Notes under the pieces: generated by a model
What the model was told of the DNA's origin: nothing
Seen by the model: only the letters and a program-made list of their open reading frames with translations
The model's database searches: none
Position numbers and translations under genes: made by a program
Source: Sphaerolaimus hirsutus
Lineage: Eukaryota > Nematoda > Chromadorea > Monhysterida > Sphaerolaimidae
Assembly: GCA_964036195.1 (NCBI GenBank)
Contig: OZ038453.1
Span: 5,223,469 to 5,287,468 of the forward strand
Length of the DNA stretch: 64,000 bases
Direction of reading: 5' to 3'
Shown here: piece after piece, positions 47,137 to 58,000 of the stretch
How the letters are laid out: each line of letters opens with the position of its first letter
How positions within the stretch are numbered: position 1 is the stretch's first letter

Positions 47137-47389
47137 TTGTATATCCTTGAAATCCCCCCTTGAAATACCCCCCACAAAATTGACACTCAAAAGAAGGAAA
47201 AGTTTAAATCCTAGTACATGTGCTTATTGTTGCATTTTTCTACATCTGCATACATTACAAACAACAAATTAGTACTGTGGGTTCAAAAATGTCTGGCAAA
47301 ATAATAAACACCCCCCTTGAAATACCCCCCTCATTTCACTCTGAAAAAATAGACCCCCTGGTCTGGTGGTATTTTGAGGAATTATGGTA
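47137..47389. mobile_element. Degenerate type A TACCGTATT element
   Basis: GTATATCCTTGAAATCCCCCC at the left and GGTATTTTGAGGAATTATGG at the right are mutated type A termini, with CCTTGAAATACCCCCC units inside. It is non-coding. Confidence 0.6.
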
Positions 47390-47555
47390 GTTGCATTTTC
47401 ACTGGTGTGACTGTGTGATACACAATAATGTGAAAATGTGATAAAATAATGGTGACCATGACACTAGGCATGGACAGCATAAACAGGTAAACACTTTGTT
47501 ATGCACCCCCAGCTTACAAATGTCTACGAAAAGGTGAGCGATTGAGAAAACATAG
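47390..47555. other. Non-coding DNA before candidate exon
   Basis: No recognised feature. It ends at a weak acceptor, ACATAG, at 47555. Confidence 0.3.
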
Positions 47556-47746
47556 ATCAAGTGCAAGCTGAATTGACAATTTTCAATCTGACAACAGATC
47601 TTGCACTTGAAAAGTGCACAAGACCCAGGTATTTGAATGCAAATTCGCAGATGCTTGGGAGTGATGATCAATTGGGACTTGTTTTTTATCCAGTTGTTGG
47701 TGTATCTAGGATATCAGATACACCATACAGTGACAAAGACTTGCAG
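47556..47746 (+). other. Candidate internal exon
   Basis: The segment lies between an AG at 47555 and CAG|GTATTG at 47746/47747. It reads QVQAELTIFNLTTDLALEKC, then a segment with SDDQLGLVFYPVVGVSRISD, ending DLQ at the donor. Amino-acid use looks like a real folded protein, but I do not recognise the family. The reading continues past the donor for about 39 codons in lower-complexity, hydrophobic sequence typical of intron. Confidence 0.35.
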
Positions 47747-47934
47747 GTATTGAATACATTTTTGTTAGCTAGTAAAAACTCTACTTTATTTGCAATTTCA
47801 ATCTTCTTATTTATTAAGGTTTGCTTGTTCACAACACAATTCATGTGGTACCTGATCAAGTAGTCAGCAAAGGTCAAACTAGGGTTCACTGTATTAAACA
47901 CATTTTACAGAAAAATTTTATACATACCGTATTA

Positions 47935-48390
47935 CCTCTAATATAAGGTATACCTTATATTGTTTTCATCAGATTTTTAGAGCCAAAAGTTATACCTTAC
48001 ATTAGAGGGTACCTTATATTAGAGGGTACCTTCAATTTTTTCCGCCAGATTTTTGTCTGGTCAACAATTCAAAGTTTCTCTTCGAGTGAATAGTGCCGCC
48101 GTATTCTGACACATTTTTCAGCGGCGGAAGTCGACGAAGAGTTATCGCAGTGCCCTTCGGCACCATTTTCATCAGTTTCCGCCATGTTTAGCAACCGTTT
48201 GTATTATTTTGCGCGTTTTGGCACGCAGCCAGCTGTGCCTTATTAGAGGTATGCCTTATATTAGAGGGTACCTTATATTTATTTCGTCACGTTCAAAATG
48301 GCCAAAAGTTATACCTTATATTAGAGGGTACCTTATATTAGAGGGATGCCTTATATTAGAGGGATGCCTTATATTCGAGGTAATACGGTA
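47935..48390. mobile_element. TACCGTATT element, type E (TATAAGGTACC units)
   Basis: It starts TACCGTATTACCTCTAATAT and ends ATATTCGAGGTAATACGGTA. The arms are arrays of TTATATTAGAGGGTACC. The core (about 48060-48240) is unique and GC-richer. It is non-coding. Confidence 0.78.
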
Positions 48391-48651
48391 ATTACATTTA
48401 AATGTTTGTCTTATTTGTGTTCAATTTACTTTTTATTCCAAGTTTTTAACAATATAAACATAGATAAAGAAAGAAAAAGATAAAAAGATTTTACAAACTA
48501 TTCCAAAATTTAACTATCTTGCATGAAAGGTTGAAAAATACAAATGACAAAGAAAAAAGAAAGGTTTGGACAAAGAAAAAAGAAAAATTTTCTGGTCGAA
48601 TTTTTTTCTTGACTTAACGCGTGAATCGAGAATCTGCGGCTGCGAAGCGGT
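48391..48651. other. Upstream flank or 5' UTR of the LINE
   Basis: Purine-rich sequence with AAAGAAAAAAGAAA runs. The 5' end of the LINE must lie near here, but no boundary or target duplication was found. Confidence 0.35.
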
Positions 48652-48702
48652 GTGGCCGTGGTGTGGCAGGTGTGTTTGGTTAGAAATGGGTCTAAACCAC
48701 CC

Positions 48703-51700
48703 ATGCTACGTATCGTAGCAACTCTCAAGACACTTTTAAAGTTGATTGGGAGCTTCAGCTACAAATTGGCATTGTGCCATAAATGTAGCTATTCCACTAT
48801 ACAAATGTGGAGTCCATTTGGTGGACAGGCTGTCACTGAGACGGTCAAATTGTCGCGACCTCGGTCCGACATTCTAACCAGATGCGCCTCTGTCGCATAT
48901 ATGTCGGACTACAATTCGCGACATACTTTGGCAGCGTGCCAATTCGGGCTATGGTCCCTAAATACCGGTGTTATTCATACTAACATTATAAATCGATGTA
49001 CATATTACAGACTCGAAAATACCTGTGCCTGCGACTGTGCTGAACGAAAGTCCACCCGTTGGATAAAAACGTTGTGTCGATACACCAACATGTCGATTCA
49101 ACCGGCAGTAAGTTGGGAATTGAATAATTTTGGGTTGATATACGGACTTGACGTATCGATTTATACAATCATACTGCCCAATAAAATATACTCGTTATAT
49201 AGTCAAGTAAAGGTACAATGTTTCACAGTGTCCTGTGTGGACAAAGCGCAAAATATGTTTGTTGGTGGCGAATCTTTGGTCCTGTTTGGACATAGCGCAA
49301 AATATGTGGGCTTAAAATTTTTAATGATCAGATGTATGATATTTCACAATGTTCTCTATAATGTAATATATCCGCAGAGTTCGGGGCTTGTAGCTGCGGT
49401 GCTTGCAACGGATATGGCTGACCAACTGGTAAATGCGCCCAACGTAAGCAACGATTCGAACGTAACGAAATCACGCCGAAGTCGTTTGGTTCGAAATCAA
49501 CTGCAAGATGCGAACACAAACAACGTGGACACATTAGCGGGTAAATATATTTTGAAATGGTGTAGTTTACGTGGAGAGGGTGCTTTATATGCAATGTCCA
49601 TTGAATTTCGATTAGGGGTAGCTATCATGTTCGTATACGGTCTTGTAATTAAAAAAAAATGGGGGAAATATACATTGAATTTATATAAACACTATTCAAA
49701 TACAGACAATAATCTCGATGCGGAGCGCCGCGAGAGTGCGGAATCCATGGCGATCGGGCCACAAATTGGCACAGTGCCAGAAGAGAGTGGTAGTGAGGAC
49801 AGATCTCAGGAAATGGAGGAGGATGTCGTTGATGACTACAATTATGGCGTAGGGTTCAATCCAAACTGTATTGTCGGTGGATACAGCCTCAACAGGCAGA
49901 TTCAGCTGGAGTCGGGAAGGGTAATTGAACCGGACATTCCCGAATGCACTACTGTGGATGCTATGGCCAAATCTATGGGTTGGTCAACATTTGTTATGAC
50001 TTGTGGTTTAATGAAAGGTACATTTGGAGAAAAATTAGGTAGTCTCTACAGTGCTATACATATGTCCATAAGCATCGTTAGACATTTGTATCTGAAAACT
50101 TATATGACATACATTATAGGCTTCATGTCGCGGCGTGGCCTGTACAACTGGGAATGCGCAACTTCAAAAGCCGGAAATGGCTATCTCGTCAGCGATACTA
50201 AACTGCACCCCTTCGAGCTGGCTTCTAGCATGGTGAAATGTTTTCACGAAAAAGGCCTGGCTACACCAAATGCCCTAGAGATGAGTTATCTAGCGACACT
50301 AGTACGGGACCTGGAGGAATCTAGGACGTTGCATGGCGACTACATGTGTCATGTTAGTTTAATACAGTCTACAAATGATGGTTATATAGCTTTGTGCAGT
50401 TGTCCAGCGGGTAATCATGGGACAACAAGTTGTCTAGATGGTTTAGTATTACATAAAAAATCGGAAACGTGTCGCAATATATTATTTTATAATTGTAAAC
50501 GGACTAGATCACTGCTGATAACATTTGGGCTGAATTTAGACTTAGCGTCTCCTGGGATAATTAGTTGTCCAAAAGTATTGGTGCATCTTTACTTCTTCAA
50601 CTCAAAATTCCCGTCTACTACAATTTCTGATAAAATCCAGCAATCTTATTCTTTATGTACACACATGAAAAAAATTTGTAATGATGAAAATTGTTCACAG
50701 TTGGAAATCGAATGTGCGAATGCATGTGGGCAGTTGAAATTTGAATCGTCCGAAATCCAAATGCAGCTTGGGGCTTTGTCAAATCGACTTAAAAGGGTGG
50801 AGGACGGTATGGCCGATTTAAAAAAGGTATGGGGTCATTTTATACGGTTACACTGCGAAATGATTATCTCAACTGTGGGTCGACTTTTGATAAAATACAA
50901 TATGAACGTAAAAAAAACATTGTCGCAGGGGAAAAGTGAACATGACGATGCGATTCGACAGATACACGCTCGATTGGCGACATTAGAAAGCGCCGGCAGC
51001 ACATTCCGTCAATCGATAGCACCCAAGCGCAGAATCGAAATGCCACCACCTAGCGCTGGGGGGGGTGCGAAGAGAGTACACACGGTCCGCGTAGGCACCG
51101 AGGTACGTAAAATTGGGACTTTTATTGGTTGCATACCGGACATAAGTTTGGGGTTATGTAACAAGGGTAAAATAGGAGCTGTGTGTGTTAATTCTAAGAG
51201 AAAAAGTAATAATTTAAATTACAAAAAAGATGGGGAATTAACGTTGATACTTAGAGTATGTATACCAGGTAGATTGTGCTATGGGAAATCGATACAATTT
51301 CATAATATATTTAGAGTTGTGTTACAGATAACCACACCGGCGACTACACCGTATCTGCCGCTGGCACCGGTGCACGAATTTAAGCCGAACATGGCGGACA
51401 TAGTGATAGTGCTAGAGGACCCCACAGACCCATTTGGCGGGTACTACCCCTGGCAGGTCAACGTCAAAGGCAACACTTTCGAATGCATTTTAAATGCGAT
51501 GATTTATGTGAGTATAGTTGGGATAATGTTCTTTGGTATTGAATTGGGTTTTATGTATATGGGACAATATTCGAACCTTGGCAAACATCCAACATGGGTA
51601 CTGTGTGATGAAAATGGGCGATTTTTTGTATTGGATCGATTTTTCAAATTGACACATTACACACAGGCTGAGGCGCTCGAATGTGCCACGCCGAACATGT

Positions 51701-54700
51701 CGAGCATGGCGTTTGCGTTAAACAGCCGCTTCGCATCGACAGACGGAACAAAATGGAAGGCGGATTTTCATGAATATAGAAGGGAGCTTGGTCGCGTATG
51801 GGGACAAATTACCAGACACGTGGATGTTTTGAAACTGGACGTGGCTAATAAGTGGTTTAGGACAGGTGATGGCCGCGACAGCACAAATGGCAGGCTGTAC
51901 GACACAATCGAGGAAGCGTCTGACACTGTCGCCTATGCGACATTAAAGACAATAATTCAAAATGCGGTCGACAATAATGCTGGACTGCGGTTAGAATTTG
52001 ATACTTCATTTGGTTTAGTACTTTTTTGTAAATATGGTGTAGTACTGTATGGGGATATAACCAACAATATATACGATACAAACCTCTGGACCACATGTAC
52101 ATTTAACTTTTGTAACATTGCTGCTGTTTTTTTGGTAAATAAAGCATTTCCCCGAGGATACAGTCTTTTTACAATTATTTACAACGTATCAATCATCCTG
52201 ATACAATTGCGCAAATTCACTCCCATTTGCAGCCAATTACTTTGGTCTTCGGGAAACGCCAAATCGCCATCGGGCGGCTGGATATGCACCAACCGTATGA
52301 TTCGGTGCGCGGGAGAAAAACCGTCAGAAGGCTGGCAAGGCGCACTAGTTTGCGGTGCCATCAAAGGAAAACTAGAAGTGAGTAGGTATTTCTTTTGGGT
52401 TTTGAGATCATGGGAAATTATACGTGGGGGTCTTGTGGGTATAGGGTATGCACAACGAACAACGTTGAGTACTTGTCACAAAATACAAATATCTCGATAC
52501 TCATTCCAATTGCAGTGTGCGATACCCACCGAGCACGGCCCGTATTACCTGGCTCCGTATATGAACCTGTATGGACAGGCGTGGATGGAAGTTCGGGATG
52601 GCCTAACGCTGGAAAGTGTATTCAGCAAACGTACGGACACGGGTGAAATCGAAGAGATCCCAGATGAGGGAATTTTTAAAGAGTTTGATGACATGCATCA
52701 ATGGGATGCCCGCGACAAAGCGAATGTTTACGCCAAAGTTCAAGCCAATATGATAGCGCCGGCTGACTACATGGAAACGGTGAGGGAAACTTTAGCTGGA
52801 TCTTACTTTAATGATTTTGGAACGGGAAAAACATCACTGAAATGTGCTGATTTTATACAGCAACGACAAAACGCTGCGTTCCGGCGTGGCTACGTTCCCG
52901 GCATGATTGACGCAATAGCTAGCCAACAGACGTCCGCTGGACAACAAAGCAGCAATGGACAACGCGGGCGCGGAAATCAAAGGGGTCGCAATACCCAAAA
53001 CCCAAGGGGTAATTCAAGGGGTGGCAGAGGTACTTCGCGGGACAATCAAAGGGGTCAGTTGTGTTTTAGGACTCTGCTAGCTGTACTACTGTTGATGGGA
53101 TACGGTGTAATTAAAGTAATGCCTTATAATCAAATTTCTCACCCACACCAAGGCATATACCCCAACTCAACTGAGAAAACACATTGTCTCGAATTTTCTC
53201 ATAACATAGCATCTGGGCATAAAATGTTGAATAATATTTGCTGTTTGTTATATCTACATTGTGTCTCAGGTCGCGGCTATGGGCAAGTGCCACGCGAGCG
53301 GACGGCTTATCAAAAAACCCAGAATAAACTGGCAGCGTTGCGAGAACCGGTGATGGAATGCGATCAGGTGGTGGTTAACGACCAACAAAGTTATGCGCCA
53401 GGTGAGCAGTACAGATTTAGTTGTAAGGAGTTTTGGGTAGCTAAAAAGTGGGACGTATTTGAATTACTGGGGTTGTCGAATGAACATACAGCTAGAATAG
53501 ACTTTTTTAACATTTTTGGGCTCGAAACTACATGTATCCAACACAAAAACTCGATTTCAGCGTCGAACTTCCATTTCGACGAAACGTTGGCGTCCACCGG
53601 TCAAGCGGCTGTGTCTCAGGGCGTTGTCCAGCACGCTGATGCCGGTCAGGGTGAAGCTGTTCATGGTGAGCAGGGTGAACAATCGACTTGGTTAACATTT
53701 GCACAGATATGCTTGAACAGGGATAGAATTCATGATTTAAATATATTTCAAAAGGGTTCTATAGTAAAAATTAGCAGTGTATTTTTCTCAGATTTTATGA
53801 GATCGCCCGTATACTTTCCAGATTTGACGAATGCGGGCGGCAGCAGCTCTACGGGCGTGGCAACCGAAGGCACTTATGCGGGCCACGCACAGGCTAGCGC
53901 CGCTTCGAATTTACGCAATACTTCACATCTACACGCCAAACTTGCCAAACAGGTGCGTATGGGCGGCGCCAGCACTCTCCATGTGAAGCCATGCAAACTG
54001 TATCGCCTCACCCATCTGGAACCATCTACGCGCCTCAAATGCACAAAAAGCTTGGCGTCGTATTATGAAAGCACAAGTGTCACGGATGATCAAACTCTGC
54101 TGACAGATGCGACATTTGGTCGACGCCCTAAAAAGATGTCAGATGTGCTACGCATGCTAAATAATGGTGTTGATATGGGACCGCAGTGCCCTTATAGGGA
54201 CATAGAATACACTTGCGCAATTAGAGTACCGCCGCCGAAATTTGTTGTGGAAAACGTAAATCCGTATGAATACTTTTTTACGGTTTTGTTATCGGGTGAT
54301 AGTACAGCCGGCTCTCTTTCCAGTGTTTTGGGTAGGGATTGCGCCGCTTACAATGTACCGATAGTGTTGCACTCGTCCAAAGCGCTTTTTAGCGGTAGGA
54401 GATTGCCTGCAATTACCGCAGCCATGAGTGAATTGACGTTAACGAGTTCTTATGACGCGGTTATTTTACGGTGTGTGCTAAATTCATGTGATGCTGAGCA
54501 ATATTTTGCGGTAGGGTTGAGTGAAACTTGTGTGGATGATTACTTTGTCACTGGGGTATATAAGTGTGTGTCTGAATTGATTAGCAATACGGGTATTTCG
54601 TTGCAACCAGCCGGTAAATTCATCCTAAGTCTAATAGGCCCGACGTTACCTAGGCACATGAAAAATGGCTGGGGTTCTGAATTGATTGCGGATAATTTTG

Positions 54701-55080
54701 ACTTTTTTCTGAAATTGGAAAATGCCTTGGTTGACCTTTGCGCAGAAAACTTCTCTGATGTAATTGTTCTGCCTATAATGCGTTTTTTGAGGGATAATTA
54801 TTCCGATATGCATTGTGATGGTAGGAATGATGCGTATATACAGATGCTTGCCAGGGACGGAATGCACACGTCAAAAGTAGGCAATGCTGTGCTGTCGCAT
54901 CTATTGCGCAAAGAGTTATTGAAAATGTGGGTTATTGATAATTATGTGAAATCGACCTGTTCATGTAAACTACTAATTTACATATTTACAGGGTGCGAGG
55001 CGTGGAGGCAGCCGAGTGAATGCAGTGGCGTCAAAAGGGCCCGTTCAGACACCTCTCACAGAACACTTCGCGCGGCAGAA
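48703..55080 (+). CDS. LINE ORF1 region, continuous frame with 13 candidate 3n introns
   Basis: In-frame ATGs lie at 48703 and at 49414 (MADQLVNAPNVSN). Protein-like parts: an acidic segment (about 49710-49850), a coiled coil (about 50700-50825 and 50930-51010), a gag-like region, an RGG-rich stretch at 52965-53055 (GQRGRGNQRGRN) and an SGNH-like domain at 54240-54920 with LLSGDSTAG and DGMHTSKVGNAVLSHLL. Between them lie hydrophobic, AT-rich segments bounded by GT and AG: 49108-49377, 49541-49705, 50018-50119, 50353-50700, 50827-50928, 51103-51327, 51508-51666, 51990-52232, 52378-52515, 52780-52860, 53054-53269, 53402-53560 and 53666-53821. Every length is divisible by three and none holds an in-frame stop. 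Unspliced translation gives about 2,126 residues fused to ORF2; splicing gives a more ordinary ORF1 protein. Splice sites were called by eye, without transcript evidence. Confidence 0.7.
54240..54925 (+). other. SGNH/GDSL-like hydrolase domain within LINE ORF1
   Basis: LLSGDSTAGSLSSVLG supplies the GDS nucleophile block, and DGMHTSKVGNAVLSHLL near 54858 supplies the C-terminal D-x-x-H block of SGNH hydrolases. YDAVILRCVLNSCD lies where the G/N oxyanion blocks are expected but is not a clear match. Esterase domains of this fold occur in ORF1 of CR1-like LINEs. Catalytic activity is not proven. Confidence 0.65.
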
Positions 55081-58000
55081 ATGAATACTTTAGGGTGGAA
55101 AATAAAATTTTTTGGATGTCTTGCAGAAACTTTTGTGCATGTGTTTACCTTTTTTGAAATGCATGTTGGTAATTTGATGGTTATGTTCAATACAGTCAAT
55201 CTTATGGTAAATTTATATGCGATGATCTGCCCAAATGGTCAACTGAACCGAAATACCAACATGCATCGTTATGCGAAACGGTACGAATGTTTTACTGTGT
55301 GGATTCGCCTATGGGTACTTTTTTGTGTTTTTGACTTGGTTGTTGGAATAAATAACGGTGGTGAATGTGATGACAATTTGACTTGCGATACAGGGTGGAT
55401 ACTTCCCCCCCTCTATCAAAATGCTAGATATTTAAAATGGAAATGTGATGAAGTTCTAACGGCTGTACAGAAAACGGGAAGTGCTATTTTATGCTTTGTC
55501 GAGACACACTTTAGATGCCCGACTGAAGCGATACTTGTACCGGGGTACAAATCGATTCATAGATATAAAGATGGTACAATAGCTGGGGGCCTGTCCATCT
55601 ATGTAAGAGATGATATCGCATTCAAGAGTGTGCAATGTAGTTGCGAAAATAATTTACTAGGAATAAGGCTTACGATAGACGGTAAAAAACATACAATCTT
55701 TTGTTGCTATCTAGAAAACAATAGTAAGGTAAAGAAATCGGGTTTTATACGCAACAAAAATATTGAAATTATGGAAGAACTAGGTAAGCATTATCTGCGA
55801 TGTGTGGATAATTCTGAGGAAATATTGATTGTAGGCGACTTTAATGGGCATATCGGTAACGATAAACTGGGGATAGAGGGTAACAACCCAGACATAAATG
55901 AAAATGGTAAAATCATAAGAGATTGGTGTGCAAACTATAATCCAGTTTTGCTAAATAAGTCATTCAAAAAAAAATGGACCTATGAAAGGGTGAATTCTAG
56001 CACGATCATTGATTTCTGTTTCACAAGTATCCAACTGGGGAAAATAAATGGGGATATAGATGATATAGGCGAGTTTTGCCCTCTGGTATCTGATCACCAT
56101 GCCATCATCTTAAACCTGACAGGGGTGTGCCAGGAAATTACAAAAAAGGATGTGTTGGTCAAACCTAGGGGGGATGAATGGACCATCTATAAAGAGTGCA
56201 TACCTTTCTTACAAATGGACACATACCAGAACATTGTCCAATCAATACACTCTGCTGCTACCACAGCAACTGATGCTAGAGTAAGTAAGGATAATAAGGC
56301 ACATGTAGTTCCACATCATATAAAGAAATTGCAAAGGCAAATAGGTAAACTAAGAAAAAAACAAAAAAAGGGGGATAATGATGACTTAAGAAGGTCTCTG
56401 TCTCATCTCAAATGGCTACTAAATAGAGCCAAGAGAGAGATAAACAAAAAAAGGAAAGATAACACGATAGGTAGATATCTGGAAAACAATTTTGGAGAGA
56501 TAAATGCTGTTTACAAGCACATTAACAAAAATTGGGCTGAAAAATTGCCAACAGCACAAATATTGGATGATCTAAACAAGCCTGTTGACACCAGTGACAA
56601 AATGAAAGTTGAAATGTCAAAATTATGGAATCATATAATGGACAGTAATCCTGGTTCTGCAACATGTCCACAAATAGCTAGCAAAATTGACCAGCCAGAT
56701 ACGGCGGAAATGTTAACCCCCTTCTCACTGGATGAATTGGCTAATGGTATGAAATGCCTAAAAAATAATAAATCTCCAGGTACATCAAACATTCACCATG
56801 AAATGTTAAAAAATCTGCCCATAGAGGGAAAAATGGGGCTTTTGGATATGTACAATTCTTGGCTAGATGGTGATCAAATACCAGATGAGGCAAAACTGTG
56901 TAAATTGGTACTACTTCATAAAAAGGGACCTAAATCTAACATGAAAAATTATAGGACGCTGGGTATAGGCTGCAATGTAAAGAAATTATATATGATCCTG
57001 TTGAATTATCGTTTGATGACACTTTGTGAGGAATTTAATATTTTTACAGAACTACAAGGTGGATTTAGGCCAAATAGAAGGACATGTGACAATGTTCAAA
57101 TCATACGTGCATGTCACAATTATGCGTTATGTAACGGAAATGCATTTTTTACATGCTTTGTCGATGCGGTAAAGGCATTTGACAGAGTGGATAGAAATAA
57201 ATTGTGGGAAAAACTTAAGTGCCTAGGAATCCCAGAGAATTTTGTGTCAGCAATTAGTAACGCTTATCGTAACATTAAGGTAAAAATGACATACGATGAA
57301 TTTATTTGTGATGCGATGGAATATCCAATAGGGGTGGCGCAAGGTTGTGCATTAAGTCCTACCCTATATGCATTATACATGCATGATTTAGCTGACAAGC
57401 TGTTGAGTACAGGTAGGGGTGCAAAGCTAGGTTGGAATAAACCCAAATTACCAGGACTGTTTTTTGCTGATGATATTGTTTTGATGGCCAATACTGCCCC
57501 TGAACTGCAAAGTCTAATGGATACATTCACTGAATGGGCATGGGGTTGGAACATCTCATTAAATAAGGACAAATCAAATATACTTTGTTGGGGGGTTCAG
57601 TCTACGGATAGAAAGTGGGGGTTGGGCTTTGATGCCCATAAGAATTTACAACAAATATCAGAAATAGATACAATAAAATATTTGGGTGTGACCATTACTT
57701 CTGAAACAGACCCTTTTGAGAAACATGCTAAAAATGCTGTCTTAAAGATGAGAAAGTTTAGCTCATTGGCCATTTTATCATCATCAAATACAACTAAACC
57801 TGGGCTTTACAGTAAGATGGCTTTCAAAAGTTACATTGAGCCAGCAAGTATGTATGGATTGGAAATTACAGGTATTAGCAAGGCATGTCTGCAAGAAATG
57901 GACAGGATATATATGCAAACTATGAAACGTTGTTTATTTTTGCCGCAAAATACAAGTTCTTCCAGTTTGCAAATAGATCTCGGTGGATATCTGCCTTCAG

